Notes: generated by a model not told the origin, from the letters alone. DNA of 58,054 bases from an uncultured Clostridia bacterium (GCA_947589025.1 CANQAY010000008.1:1-58054), one strand, 5' to 3'; shown: positions 43,392 to 51,562, counted from the stretch's first letter. Program-made: numbers and translations.

Positions 43392-43428
43392 TAAGGAAGA
43401 GATTCCTCGACTAGGCTCGGAATGACAT
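43392..43428 (+). repeat. 37-base direct repeat, left copy of the XRE cassette
   Basis: Identical to 44285-44321. It contains GATTCC and GGAATGACA halves of a short interspersed palindrome, related to other intergenic repeats here. Together the two copies bracket the Cys-rich gene and the XRE gene. Confidence 0.85.
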
Positions 43429-43438
43429 ACAATGTTCG

Positions 43439-43470
43439 CAATGACATAATGAAAAAAGCGAGGGAACTCG
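43439..43470 (+). repeat. Inverted repeat, left arm (includes a terminator hairpin)
   Basis: Thirty-two bases that match the reverse complement of 44225-44257 with a single-base indel. The GCGAG GGAA CTCGC hairpin and its T-run terminate the minus-strand gene at 43473-43757. Confidence 0.82.
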
Positions 43471-43472
43471 CT

Positions 43473-43757
43473 CTATTTTTTTAAATTTTCAATTTTTGTT
43501 ATTAACAATTTTAAATTTTTAAGTTGGTCTTTTAGTTTTAGCAAAATTTCAACCGCATTTAATTGTCGTAAATCAATTTCATTTTCATTTTTAACATGCT
43601 TGTAACAACCCTTTTGGTCGTTCTCTTCAATGCTTAACCCCAAGGCACAAAACGCACTAAAAGTTTCTTTAATTGTGCCATTTTCCAAATAAAACAATTT
43701 TCTATAATGCACACACTCTTTGCATTTATAATGTTTTAAAAATTTATCTTCATCCAT
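43473..43757 (-). CDS. Small Cys-rich protein, probable zinc binder
   Basis: A 94-residue protein with CKEC near 12-15, followed by FCALG and GCYKH. These could form one zinc site. The C-terminal half is a Leu/Lys/Ile-rich helix, probably a coiled coil. GAGGAAAT precedes the ATG. It is divergent from the XRE regulator. Similar Cys-rich small proteins are common next to XRE genes on mobile elements, but I cannot assign a function. The two genes sit between inverted and direct repeats (see findings). Confidence 0.7.
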   Translation of the reverse strand: MDEDKFLKHYKCKECVHYRKLFYLENGTIKETFSAFCALGLSIEENDQKGCYKHVKNENEIDLRQLNAVEILLKLKDQLKNLKLLITKIENLKK

Positions 43758-43789
43758 AATAATTTCCTCAACTTTTAAGGTTGTTTTTC

Positions 43790-43880
43790 TAAAAAAAAAT
43801 AGCCATAAAGGTTATTTTTATATAATTTAATCTTATTTCGGCTATTTGTCAAACAAAAAATGGCCAAATATGGTTTTATT
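43790..43880. promoter_or_regulatory. Operator-like inverted repeats between divergent genes
   Basis: AAAATAGCC and GGTTATTTT form an imperfect inverted repeat near 43798-43818, and a TAGCC/GGCTA pair extends it. The segment lies between the Cys-rich gene and the XRE gene and is a plausible XRE binding site. Confidence 0.45.
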
Positions 43881-43905
43881 TTAAAATTTTTATAATAATA
43901 TTTTT

Positions 43906-44220
43906 ATGAAAATAAAAGAATTAAGAAAAAAGTTGGGCATAAAACAAAAGGAATTAGCGCAAAAACTAAACATTTTGCCAACAACTTTATATAAATATGA
44001 AAAGGGCATTAATTCCCCTAGTGTGGAAATGTTAATTTCAATTGCAGATTTTTTTGGCGTTAGCATTGATAGTTTGGTTGGTCGTGAATCTGATAATTTA
44101 GATTTAAAATTTTTAAGTGATAAAAAGCAAAACATTATTAAACGCATTTTAACTTTAACCCCAGAAGAGGATATTGCGGTTAAAGGCTATTTAGATAAAC
44201 TTTTTGAAGATAGAAAATAA
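43906..44220 (+). CDS. XRE/Cro-family transcriptional regulator
   Basis: A 104-residue regulator. An N-terminal helix-turn-helix (about 3-60) has the classic pattern: LRKKLGIKQKELAQKL, then LPTTLYKYEKG, NSPSVEMLISIADFFGVSIDSLVGR. A short C-terminal helical part (about 65-104) probably mediates dimerisation. A TATAAT lies nine bases upstream (43891-43896) and no SD is visible. It probably represses the divergent Cys-rich gene and itself. The terminator that follows is the inverted twin of that of the neighbouring gene. Confidence 0.92.
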   Translation: MKIKELRKKLGIKQKELAQKLNILPTTLYKYEKGINSPSVEMLISIADFFGVSIDSLVGRESDNLDLKFLSDKKQNIIKRILTLTPEEDIAVKGYLDKLFEDRK

Positions 44221-44224
44221 AAAA

Positions 44225-44257
44225 CGAGTTCCCTCGCTTTTTTTCATTATGTCATTG
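44225..44257 (-). repeat. Inverted repeat, right arm (includes XRE terminator)
   Basis: The reverse complement of 43439-43470, except one extra base in the A/T run. It holds a CGAG TTCC CTCG hairpin followed by T7 that ends the XRE gene. Confidence 0.82.
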
Positions 44258-44284
44258 TGAAGCAACATAGTTGCCGTGGCAATC

Positions 44285-44321
44285 TAAGGAAGAGATTCCT
44301 CGACTAGGCTCGGAATGACAT
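44285..44321 (+). repeat. 37-base direct repeat, right copy of the XRE cassette
   Basis: Identical in sequence and orientation to 43392-43428. It is followed directly by the stop region of the next minus-strand gene. Confidence 0.85.
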
Positions 44322-44331
44322 GGGCGCTTTT

Positions 44332-45249
44332 TTAGTTTAATTTTGCGCCGCATTGCGGGCATTTTTTGGTGCTTTTTTTAATACGGGCACCGCAATATTG
44401 GCAATAGCTAACTTCGTCATCGTAGCTATCTGTTTTTTTATCGGGTGCGTCAGTTTTCTTGCCCTTGGCGGGCTCTGGGTTGGCGGACTCTTCCTTAACT
44501 TCGGTTAACTTGCTGGTGGCTTTGTTAAGCACAATGGCAAGCAAAACCAGCACTGCCATGCCAACTCCTGCGCCAATCATCATGTTGCGGCCGTTGGTTG
44601 TTAAAGACAGTGCATTTGCATATTGGCCGTCTTTTTCTGGGGCAATGTTTTTATAATCCATTGGGATTGAATCGGTGTTAAAAGTAATTGTTGAAGAGCT
44701 AACGGCAACGTCAATATAACTATCCACAGCAAGGGCGGGAGACATAATTTCGTTATCGTCATAAATGGCGTAAGATTCTCCCTCTAAATAGCCCAGCATG
44801 CCGGTTAAAGGAATTTGATATTCAATATACCATTTTTTTGCTTCGGGGTTAAATTTTTGGGCGGTTATTTGCGCCTTAGCTTTGTAAGGATATTCCCCCG
44901 CCTCGTTAGCAATTTCCGCACGGGCAATCATGTTTTGATAATATCTATAATCTTGCATAATATATTCCGTTTGATTGTTGCCGTTTGAAAACATAACAAT
45001 GCCAAACATAAGCACCATAAACGCAATAACGCAAAAAAACATTATAAAGAAAGTGGAAATTGTGCCACCCTTAGAGCGCGTGCGATTATATCTGCGCCCA
45101 TTTATTACAACCACGCTTGGGCCCCACAACATTGAGCGCCCAAAATGAATGTGCCCGCTGTTTGATGAACTGTGTGTTCCGCTTGACGAACTATTGTTAA
45201 AATGCGACCCGCCACTGCCATGGCTGCCGCTGTTTTTGCCACTTGGCAT
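44332..45249 (-). CDS. Two-helix membrane protein with C-terminal zinc ribbon
   Basis: A 305-residue protein. The first roughly 45 residues are Ser/Gly/His-rich and low complexity. A transmembrane helix covers about 67-90, an extracytoplasmic domain about 90-215, and a second helix about 225-245. The cytoplasmic tail is acidic and Lys-rich and ends with a zinc ribbon: CQYCGARI then CPQCGAKL. That ribbon is of the kind seen in many small bacterial membrane proteins (zinc_ribbon_2-like). The ATG at 45249 has GGAGGT five bases upstream. Function is unknown; sensing or scaffolding at the membrane is possible. Confidence 0.8.
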   Translation of the reverse strand: MPSGKNSGSHGSGGSHFNNSSSSGTHSSSNSGHIHFGRSMLWGPSVVVINGRRYNRTRSKGGTISTFFIMFFCVIAFMVLMFGIVMFSNGNNQTEYIMQDYRYYQNMIARAEIANEAGEYPYKAKAQITAQKFNPEAKKWYIEYQIPLTGMLGYLEGESYAIYDDNEIMSPALAVDSYIDVAVSSSTITFNTDSIPMDYKNIAPEKDGQYANALSLTTNGRNMMIGAGVGMAVLVLLAIVLNKATSKLTEVKEESANPEPAKGKKTDAPDKKTDSYDDEVSYCQYCGARIKKSTKKCPQCGAKLN

Positions 45250-45350
45250 AAATACCTCCAATTATTTTTATTATATTAGTTTTAATTGGGCTTGTCAAAC
45301 AAATTATTTTAAAAAACTTTACTTACTAAATCATTTGTGTTAATATAAAA

Positions 45351-45665
45351 AGTAGAGATTGCCACGTCGCACCACGCCTTTTTGCTAAAATGCTCACAAG
45401 TGCGCATTTGTAAGCCTAAAAGCGGGTGCTCCTTAACCCCATTTCGAAACAGTTTTCTCATGGGGCCCGAGAGATTGCCACGGGCGGAGCCCTCGCAATG
45501 ACATGTGAGAGTGTATGTTATGTCATTCCGAGCACAGTCGAGGAATCTCAGAGATTGCCACACTTCGTTCGCAATGACATGTGAGGATGGGATTGCCGCG
45601 ACAATATCGAGCCGCGCAATGATACCTTTTATGTCATTTCGAGCGATAGCCGAGAAATCTCTACT
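45351..45665. repeat. Repeat-filled gap bracketed by AGTAGAGATT inverted ends
   Basis: AGTAGAGATT (45351-45360) recurs inverted as AATCTCTACT (45656-45665). Between the ends lie several GATTGCC...GCAATGAC and GTCATTCCGAG...GAATCT palindromic repeats. A copy of the CCCC/GGGG hairpin (H3, 45437-45465, inner arms GAAAC/GTTTTC) is also present. The 455-base gap before metG holds no gene. A -10-like TATAAT for metG lies near 45695. Confidence 0.65.
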
Positions 45666-45725
45666 TTTAAAACGTGCAACAAAATTTTTTGTGCTATAAT
45701 ATTTTAATTTAAAAGGATGTTATTT

Positions 45726-47714
45726 ATGGAATTTGTTAAACCTAGGCCAAACTTCCCTAAGCGGGCGGTGGTTACATCTGGCATGCCATATGGCAACAAG
45801 CTGCTTCATTATGGACATGTGGGCATGACGGTGCGTGCCGATGTTTTTGCACGCTTTTTGCGAGATAGAATTGGCAAAGAAAATGTTATTTTTGTTTCTG
45901 GCACGGATTGTTATGGCACAACCGCAATGGAAGGCTTTAGGCAGGTTAAAAACAAATTTAATTCTATTGCCGACTATGTTAAATATAACCACGAACAGCA
46001 AAAGCAAATTTTTTTAGATTATGAAATTGGCTTTAACTTTTTTGGTGCTTCCGCACTTGGCCGCGCGGGGGAAATTCATAAAGAGACAAGCGAATATTTT
46101 ATTAACACATTAAACAAAAACGGCATGGTGTCCACGCACGGGTCGTATCAGTTTTATGATAAAAAACTTAACCTTATTTTAAACGGCAGGCAGGTTATGG
46201 GCAAATGCCCAATAGAGGGCTGCGTTAGTGAGCACGCCTATGCGGACGAGTGTAGCCTTGGCCACCAGTTTATGCCGGAAGATTTAATTGACCCAATTAG
46301 TACCCTTACTGGGGATAAGCCCGAATTAATTAAGGTGGAAAACCACTATTTTAATTTGGAAGATTGCGTGCCAAAGTTAACCGATTGGCTTAACAGCATT
46401 GAAAAGGATAGTGACACAGCACCCTTTATGATTAAAGAGCTTAAAGAGTTTTTAAAGAAGCCAGAAATTTACATTAAGCGTGAATTTTTAACCAAATTTA
46501 ATGAAATTAAAGAGAACTTGCCCGCCTTTACCGACATAACTAAAAATGAAAAAATGCCAAGCGTGACCATACAATTTGAAAAATTAACCGACCGCGAGCG
46601 TGCATGTGAAATTTTAAATAAGCATGAAATACGTTACCGCACGGGCAAAACCCTAACTCCGTTTAGGCTTACCGCCAATATTGAGTGGGGCATTCCGTGT
46701 AAGGACATTAACGGGCTTAAAAACCAAACATTTTACGTTTGGCCGGAAAGTTTGTGGGCGCCAATTTCGTTTACCAAAACCTATTTGGAAAGCATTAACA
46801 AGTCAGCGGACGAATGGAAAAAATATTGGTGCAGCCCGGATGCACAAGTGTATCAGTTTATTGGGGAAGATAACCTATATTTTTACGGCCCAGCACAGCA
46901 GGCAATGTTTATGTATATGAATGGCAAAAACCCAAGCATACAGGCTAAACCGGGGGAGTTGCGCCTAACTAAAATTTGCCCAATAAAATCCATTCTTTAC
47001 ATGAACCAAAAGGCAAGTTCATCCGGCAGCATTAAGCCACCAATGGCCAGCGAATTTTTAAAATACTATACGCCGGAGCAGTTTAGAATACACTTTTTGG
47101 CAATGAATTTGGCAAACAACAATGTTAGCCTTAGCCCTAAGGCCTTTAACCCGGACGCCAAGCTGGAGGATGCCGACCCTATGGTGCTTGAAGGCAACCT
47201 TTTAACTAACGTGTTTAACCGCATTTTGCGCACAATTTTCTATTCAACACAAAACAATTTTAATGGGGTTATTCCAGTGGCGGAAATTGACGAGCAAACT
47301 ATGCAGGCTTGCAAAAAGGCAATTTTGGATGTTGAGCGCTTTATGTACGATAAAAAGTTCCACCAAGTTTACAACGCCATTGACGTGTTTGTGCGCAACA
47401 TAAATAAATATTGGGTGAAAGAGGTGGCGGATGCGGACCAAGAAAAACTTAAAAAGATAACCGCAAACACCTTGCAAATGATTGTTACTGCAAACACACT
47501 TTTGCACCCAATTGCACCAAGCGGAACGGAAAATGTGGCACTATATTTGGGGTTGGATTTTAACAAATGCTTTAGTTGGGATTATATTTTTGAAAATTTT
47601 TATACCCTTCTTAACAAAGATAACCACAACAAATTAAAAACGCTTAAAGAAAAGGAAGACTTTTTTAAAAAGACGGATTATCAGCTTAACGAAATGCTAA
47701 AACAAAAAAAATAA
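45726..47714 (+). CDS. metG: Methionyl-tRNA synthetase, variant class I form
   Basis: A 662-residue class I synthetase. The HIGH-type motif is HYGH at 28-31, after VVTSGMPYGNKLL. VSGTDCYG follows, and a zinc-binding-type Cys cluster (CPIEGC...CSLG) lies near 160. The KMSKS position reads KASSS (429-433) in MNQKASSSGSI, a substitution I recall in the alternative 'class I tRNA ligase' MetRSs of clostridia. A helical anticodon-binding domain follows. AAGGA lies upstream of the ATG at 45726. Another MetRS elsewhere in the genome is possible. Confidence 0.85.
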   Translation: MEFVKPRPNFPKRAVVTSGMPYGNKLLHYGHVGMTVRADVFARFLRDRIGKENVIFVSGTDCYGTTAMEGFRQVKNKFNSIADYVKYNHEQQKQIFLDYEIGFNFFGASALGRAGEIHKETSEYFINTLNKNGMVSTHGSYQFYDKKLNLILNGRQVMGKCPIEGCVSEHAYADECSLGHQFMPEDLIDPISTLTGDKPELIKVENHYFNLEDCVPKLTDWLNSIEKDSDTAPFMIKELKEFLKKPEIYIKREFLTKFNEIKENLPAFTDITKNEKMPSVTIQFEKLTDRERACEILNKHEIRYRTGKTLTPFRLTANIEWGIPCKDINGLKNQTFYVWPESLWAPISFTKTYLESINKSADEWKKYWCSPDAQVYQFIGEDNLYFYGPAQQAMFMYMNGKNPSIQAKPGELRLTKICPIKSILYMNQKASSSGSIKPPMASEFLKYYTPEQFRIHFLAMNLANNNVSLSPKAFNPDAKLEDADPMVLEGNLLTNVFNRILRTIFYSTQNNFNGVIPVAEIDEQTMQACKKAILDVERFMYDKKFHQVYNAIDVFVRNINKYWVKEVADADQEKLKKITANTLQMIVTANTLLHPIAPSGTENVALYLGLDFNKCFSWDYIFENFYTLLNKDNHNKLKTLKEKEDFFKKTDYQLNEMLKQKK

Positions 47715-47735
47715 AACGCTTTACGCGTTTTTTTA
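47713..47735. terminator. Intrinsic terminator after metG
   Basis: An AAACGC/GCGTTT hairpin and a T-run, shared with the convergent LRR protein gene. Confidence 0.8.
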
Positions 47736-48254
47736 AACATTATCATCAAATGCCATGTGGTTAAGCTTGTAAAGTTTTCTAAACTTGCTATCTACTGAAA
47801 GGTTTGCAATTACGGCATTTCTAAATGCGTTATATTTCATTGAAACGCTGTTTGTTAAAACCAAATGATTAATTTTGGCACTTTCAAAGCAGCCCTCTGG
47901 CACATATTTTACGTTTGGCAAGTTTATGCAATCGTCACTTTCCGCGCCAGCAAAAGCGTAAGGCTTTAAAAATTGAACATTTTCAAAACAATCTTCCGCA
48001 TGAATGTTTTTTGCGTTTTCAAAGCAAGAATAACCAATATTTTCCAAATTTTCTGCCGTGGCAAAATCAACGCAATCCACATTCAAACCCTTAAAGCATT
48101 CGTCTTCAAAACTTTTAACAGCATCGGTAAACTGCATGCTTTGCACGGTTTCGTTTTTAAGTATATAATCGATAAGTGCGCGGGTAACATGCTCGGCAAA
48201 CACAACGGCAATAAAGCCATCATCCATATAATATTGCTCACTAAAATTTTTCAT
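47733..48254 (-). CDS. Leucine-rich-repeat (BspA/LRR_5-type) small protein
   Basis: A 173-residue protein without signal peptide. After a short N-terminal part (about 1-45) it has about five BspA-like repeats, seen in phrases such as FEDECFKGL, IGYSCFENA, IHAEDCFENV and VPEGCFESA, spaced about 22 residues. These match LRR_5/TpLRR repeats, which usually mediate protein binding. AGGAGG precedes the ATG at 48254. The absence of export signals suggests an intracellular role, unusual for this repeat type. Partner unknown. Confidence 0.8.
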   Translation of the reverse strand: MKNFSEQYYMDDGFIAVVFAEHVTRALIDYILKNETVQSMQFTDAVKSFEDECFKGLNVDCVDFATAENLENIGYSCFENAKNIHAEDCFENVQFLKPYAFAGAESDDCINLPNVKYVPEGCFESAKINHLVLTNSVSMKYNAFRNAVIANLSVDSKFRKLYKLNHMAFDDNV

Positions 48255-48379
48255 TTGTCCTCCTAAAAACCTTCGACATTTTAGCACCAATTTATTAATT
48301 TGTCAATTGATGTTAAAAATTTTTTTTAAAATAACAAAAATAATTTTATTTATTTTTAATATGTGATATAATTTAATGA

Positions 48380-49081
48380 ATGGGGTACAGATTTAGGCGC
48401 AAACTTTTAAATGTTTTAATAAGCATTCTTGTTATTTATACTATTGTGCTTGCGTTTTTTTCTATTGTCTGCCTAAGTTTTAATTACACGCACATTAAAA
48501 GCGTGGTTAAAAAGTTTTCAATGTATCCAACCTTAAATGCCTCTATTTTGGACGAAAACGAGCCCGGGGATACCGTTTATATTAACAAATTTGCGCCACT
48601 AAATAGGGGGGATATTGTTGTGGCAAATGTTCCGTGGTGGCCCGAAGTGATTATTAAACGCATGGTTGCCCTGCCGGGGGATAGCTTGCGCGTTAACGAT
48701 GCGGGCGAAGTTTATGAGCTTATTGTTAACGAGCAGCTGCTTAGAACTTATGATAAATATATAACATCCCCAATTGGCGGCAAGCTTGTTAGCAAAGATA
48801 CGGTTGAGCATTTTAACGGCATTAACGAAATTATTGAGCAAAACAAGGGCACCAGCCGTGTTAAACAAAACGCCAACGGGCAAGATATGCTTATTTTGCA
48901 GCCGGATGAATACTTTTTGTTGGGGGATAACTGGGCAAACAGCACCGATTGTTCAAATATAAAATATCGCCCCGCAAAGAAAAGCGAAATTATTGGCAGC
49001 GTGGATGTAATTATAAAGAAAAATGAAAATAAATATAACGCCATGATTGTGGCACTTTTTAAAATGATTTTTACTTTTTAG
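48380..49081 (+). CDS. lepB: Signal peptidase I
   Basis: A membrane serine protease that removes signal peptides from exported proteins. One N-terminal helix (about 10-33) is followed by the catalytic region: serine in FSMYPTL (S47), the Lys/Arg-Met box IIKRMVALPGD (K93 as general base), and GDNWANSTDC. Length (233 residues) is normal for Gram-positive type. TATAAT (48367-48372) lies seven bases before the ATG and no SD is present, another leaderless-type start. Substrates here could include the two giant secreted proteins. Confidence 0.95.
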   Translation: MGYRFRRKLLNVLISILVIYTIVLAFFSIVCLSFNYTHIKSVVKKFSMYPTLNASILDENEPGDTVYINKFAPLNRGDIVVANVPWWPEVIIKRMVALPGDSLRVNDAGEVYELIVNEQLLRTYDKYITSPIGGKLVSKDTVEHFNGINEIIEQNKGTSRVKQNANGQDMLILQPDEYFLLGDNWANSTDCSNIKYRPAKKSEIIGSVDVIIKKNENKYNAMIVALFKMIFTF

Positions 49082-49142
49082 TTTAAATCATTTTTTTACA
49101 TAAAATTAAAACTTATGCAAACAATATGCATAAGGAGTTTTT

Positions 49143-50291
49143 ATGAAAAAGAAATTATCAATTATTACCGCCATTGCGTTGATGTTTGTTACATTGTGTT
49201 TGGCATTTGTTAACACTTATAGCGTTAATGTTTTTGCAGCAGAGCCTGGCTGCAAGGCCAATGTGCTTATTGAGCGCAGCTCGGGTAAGGTGCTAAGCGA
49301 AAACAACAGCCACGCACATTTGCCAATTGCAAGCGTAACCAAGCTTATGACCGTGCTTTTAACCCTAGAAAAAATTGACGCGGGGGAACTTAATTTGGCG
49401 GATAAAATTACTGTTTCGTCCAACGCTAGCGGCATGGGCGGAAGCCAAATATTTTTGGACGCGAACAACGATTATAGCATTGAAAGTTTGCTAAAAAGCG
49501 TTGTTGTTGCCAGCGCAAACGATAGCAGCGTGGCACTTGCCGAGCACATTGCGGGCAGCGAAAACAATTTTGTGCGCCTTATGAACGAGCGCGCAGCCGA
49601 ACTTAACATGACAGACACAAACTATGTTAACTGCACCGGGCTGCCTCAGGCGGAAGGATATTCTTGCGCATACGACCAAGCAATTTTGTTAAACAAAGTG
49701 CTTGGCTATGAGCTTTACCACAAATATTCGTCAATTTGGCTGGAAGATTTTGTGCACCCATCGGGCAGAATAACCCAAATGACAAACACCAATAAATTAT
49801 CCCGCTTTTATGAGGGTTGCATTGGCGGCAAAACGGGCAGCACTAACGAGGCAAAATATTGTTTGGCAGTTGGCGCAAAACGAAATGACATGGAATTAAT
49901 TTCGGTTGTTTTGGGGGCGGATAGCAGCCAAAATAGGTTTAAAATTGCAAGCGATTTGTTAAATTATGGCTTTGACAATTTTGAAACAAAAACCATATTT
50001 TCTAATGCCGATTTAGTTAACAAAACAATAAAAATTAAGGGCATGGATAGGCAAACCCATTTAAAGGCGGAGCGCAACTTTAATTTGGTTACAAACAAAA
50101 ATGCCGAGGTGGATTTTAGCCTTAACTTTAACCTGCCAAATATGTTAAATAAGGTTAGCGAAAACGAAATTGTTGGCAATGTGGAAATTGTGATTGACGG
50201 CGTGGTGGCGGATACAATTAACATACTTTCCAGCGAAACACACAACGAAGCCAACTTGTTAGATTATATTAAAGAAATTGTTAACAATTAA
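49143..50291 (+). CDS. dacA: D-alanyl-D-alanine carboxypeptidase (DacA-type PBP)
   Basis: A secreted penicillin-binding protein that trims the terminal D-Ala of peptidoglycan stem peptides. A signal peptide covers about 1-32. The catalytic triad motifs are SVTK (S64-K67), SAN (124-126) and KTG (230-232), at normal spacing for class C low-mass PBPs. A C-terminal beta domain (about 275-350) follows, but no clear amphipathic anchor helix is obvious. AAGGAG precedes the ATG at 49143. It is codirectional with lepB (61-base gap). Confidence 0.95.
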   Translation: MKKKLSIITAIALMFVTLCLAFVNTYSVNVFAAEPGCKANVLIERSSGKVLSENNSHAHLPIASVTKLMTVLLTLEKIDAGELNLADKITVSSNASGMGGSQIFLDANNDYSIESLLKSVVVASANDSSVALAEHIAGSENNFVRLMNERAAELNMTDTNYVNCTGLPQAEGYSCAYDQAILLNKVLGYELYHKYSSIWLEDFVHPSGRITQMTNTNKLSRFYEGCIGGKTGSTNEAKYCLAVGAKRNDMELISVVLGADSSQNRFKIASDLLNYGFDNFETKTIFSNADLVNKTIKIKGMDRQTHLKAERNFNLVTNKNAEVDFSLNFNLPNMLNKVSENEIVGNVEIVIDGVVADTINILSSETHNEANLLDYIKEIVNN

Positions 50292-50298
50292 AACAAAA

Positions 50299-50330
50299 AC
50301 GAATTCCTATTAAAAAATAGGAATTTTTTG
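50299..50330 (+). terminator. Intrinsic terminator after dacA
   Basis: AATTCCTAT/ATAGGAATT with an A-rich loop, followed by T5 and G. It separates dacA from the rpsF operon. Confidence 0.85.
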
Positions 50331-50376
50331 TTAACCCCTTGCTTTTTGATTTTGTTTATGCTATTATAATTGTGCT

Positions 50377-50482
50377 TTTGTTGGGTGTTAAGCCAAAAAA
50401 AACAAAAGCGGGCGTGTAATAAGTCGAAATAAAATCACGCTTCCTTACCTAGTTTTAGGTCATTAGTCCATAAGGAGGTTTT
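50377..50482 (+). promoter_or_regulatory. Structured 5' leader of rpsF-ssb-rpsR (S6:S18-type candidate)
   Basis: A leader of about 106 bases follows a TATAAT box (50365-50370). It can form a GCGTG/CACGC hairpin (50412-50416 with 50436-50440). A second structure has inner stem ACCTA/TAGGT (50447-50451 with 50456-50460) and outer stem CCTT/AAGG (50443-50446 with 50472-50475). The outer stem pairs part of the AAGGAGG ribosome-binding site. S6:S18 is known to regulate this operon through a leader in other bacteria; family identity here is not proven. Confidence 0.5.
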
Positions 50483-50764
50483 ATGAATAGTTACGAGTTA
50501 ATGTACATCATCCCTAGCCAATCTACTGACGAAGAAAAAGAAAGCTTAATTGCTTTGGTTAACGGCATGATTGAAAAAGATGGTGGCACAATTGAATCTG
50601 TTGAGCGCGTGGGCAACAAAAAACTTGCTTACGAAATTCAAAAAAAGCGCGAAGGTTACTATGTTTTGGTTAACTTTAAGGCCAAAGAAACTGTGCCCAA
50701 CAAACTTGGCAAATTGCTTGCCATAACCAACAACATTATGCGCTATATTATTGTTGCAAAATAA
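50483..50764 (+). CDS. rpsF: 30S ribosomal protein S6
   Basis: A 93-residue ribosomal protein that forms a heterodimer with S18 on the platform of the small subunit. The S6 start NSYELMYIIPSQ, the GNKKLAYEIQKKREGYYVLVNF centre and the NIMRYIIVAK end are all family-typical. AAGGAGG precedes the ATG. It is the first gene of the conserved rpsF-ssb-rpsR operon, which has a structured leader here. Confidence 0.98.
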   Translation: MNSYELMYIIPSQSTDEEKESLIALVNGMIEKDGGTIESVERVGNKKLAYEIQKKREGYYVLVNFKAKETVPNKLGKLLAITNNIMRYIIVAK

Positions 50765-50782
50765 GTTTAAAAAGAGGAATGT

Positions 50783-51220
50783 ATGAATAAAGTATTTTTA
50801 ACAGGTAATTTAACAAGAGATCCGGAACTTAGTTCCACCAACAGCGGCGTTTCTGTTTGCAGGTTTGCAATTGCCGTTTCTAGAAGATATTCCAGTGCGG
50901 ACGGCACTAGAGAAACTGATTTCTTTAATGTAACCGCTTGGAGAGGCACGGCAGATAATTGCGCCAAATTTTTAAAGAAAGGCAGCAAAGTTGCCATTGC
51001 AGGTTCAATTCAAACCCGAAATTTTGAACGTCAAGACGGCAGCAAGGGTTTTGCTGTTGATATTGTGGCTGACGAAGTTGAATTTTTGTCTAGCCGAAAC
51101 GATGGCAATGGAGAGCCTAACACCGAAGGCGCACCAGCAGGTGGCGTAAGCGTGGGCGGAAGCAATAATGCTGCACCAGTTGCCGATTTACAACCAGTGG
51201 ATGACAATTTGCCATTTTAG
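50783..51220 (+). CDS. ssb: Single-stranded DNA-binding protein
   Basis: A 145-residue tetrameric OB-fold protein that coats single-stranded DNA in replication and repair. MNKVFLTGNLTRDPE, the FNVTAWRGTADNCAKFLKKG core and SIQTRNFERQDG are typical. A Gly/Asn/Ala-rich linker (about 112-138) leads to the acidic DDNLPF tip, which binds partner proteins. It sits between rpsF (18-base gap) and rpsR, the standard Bacillota order. Confidence 0.98.
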   Translation: MNKVFLTGNLTRDPELSSTNSGVSVCRFAIAVSRRYSSADGTRETDFFNVTAWRGTADNCAKFLKKGSKVAIAGSIQTRNFERQDGSKGFAVDIVADEVEFLSSRNDGNGEPNTEGAPAGGVSVGGSNNAAPVADLQPVDDNLPF

Positions 51221-51265
51221 GCAGTTTTAATTTAAAATTGTGATTTGCACTTAAAAGGAGATTTT

Positions 51266-51562
51266 ATGGAAGAAGTTAAAGAAGCAAAAACTGAAGTTAA
51301 AGCAGAAGAAACTAAACCAGTGGAAAAGAAAAAGTTTGTTAAACATAAACAACAAAATAAGAAAAAGGTTTGCATTTTCTGCCAAGACAAAAACGCAGTT
51401 ATTGATTATAAAGATGCCAACAGATTGAGAAAGTTTATTGCAGAGGGCGGCAAAATTTTGCCATCTCGTCAAACTGGCACTTGCGCAAGACATCAACGCG
51501 AACTAACCGTTGCAATAAAAAGAGCAAGAAATATGGCATTGTTACCGTTTATGGGCGAATAG
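51266..51562 (+). CDS. rpsR: 30S ribosomal protein S18
   Basis: A 98-residue ribosomal protein. An unusually Lys/Glu-rich N-terminal extension (about 1-28) is followed by the S18 core with [25 protein letters not shown] and [21 protein letters not shown]. The Cys residues make it the zinc-binding (C+) form. I start at the ATG at 51266, with AAAAGGAG upstream. It ends the rpsF operon and overlaps its terminator. Confidence 0.97.
   Translation: MEEVKEAKTEVKAEETKPVEKKKFVKHKQQNKKKVCIFCQDKNAVIDYKDANRLRKFIAEGGKILPSRQTGTCARHQRELTVAIKRARNMALLPFMGE

Noticed and set aside
43182-43472. CRISPR array from repeated GATTGCC/GCAATGAC units
   Set aside because: Units are irregularly spaced, vary in sequence and orientation, and have no spacers of constant length; no cas genes are nearby.
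45262-45716. T-box riboswitch before metG
   Set aside because: No specifier loop, no T-box sequence (TGG-type bulge match) and no antiterminator could be found; the gap is repeats.
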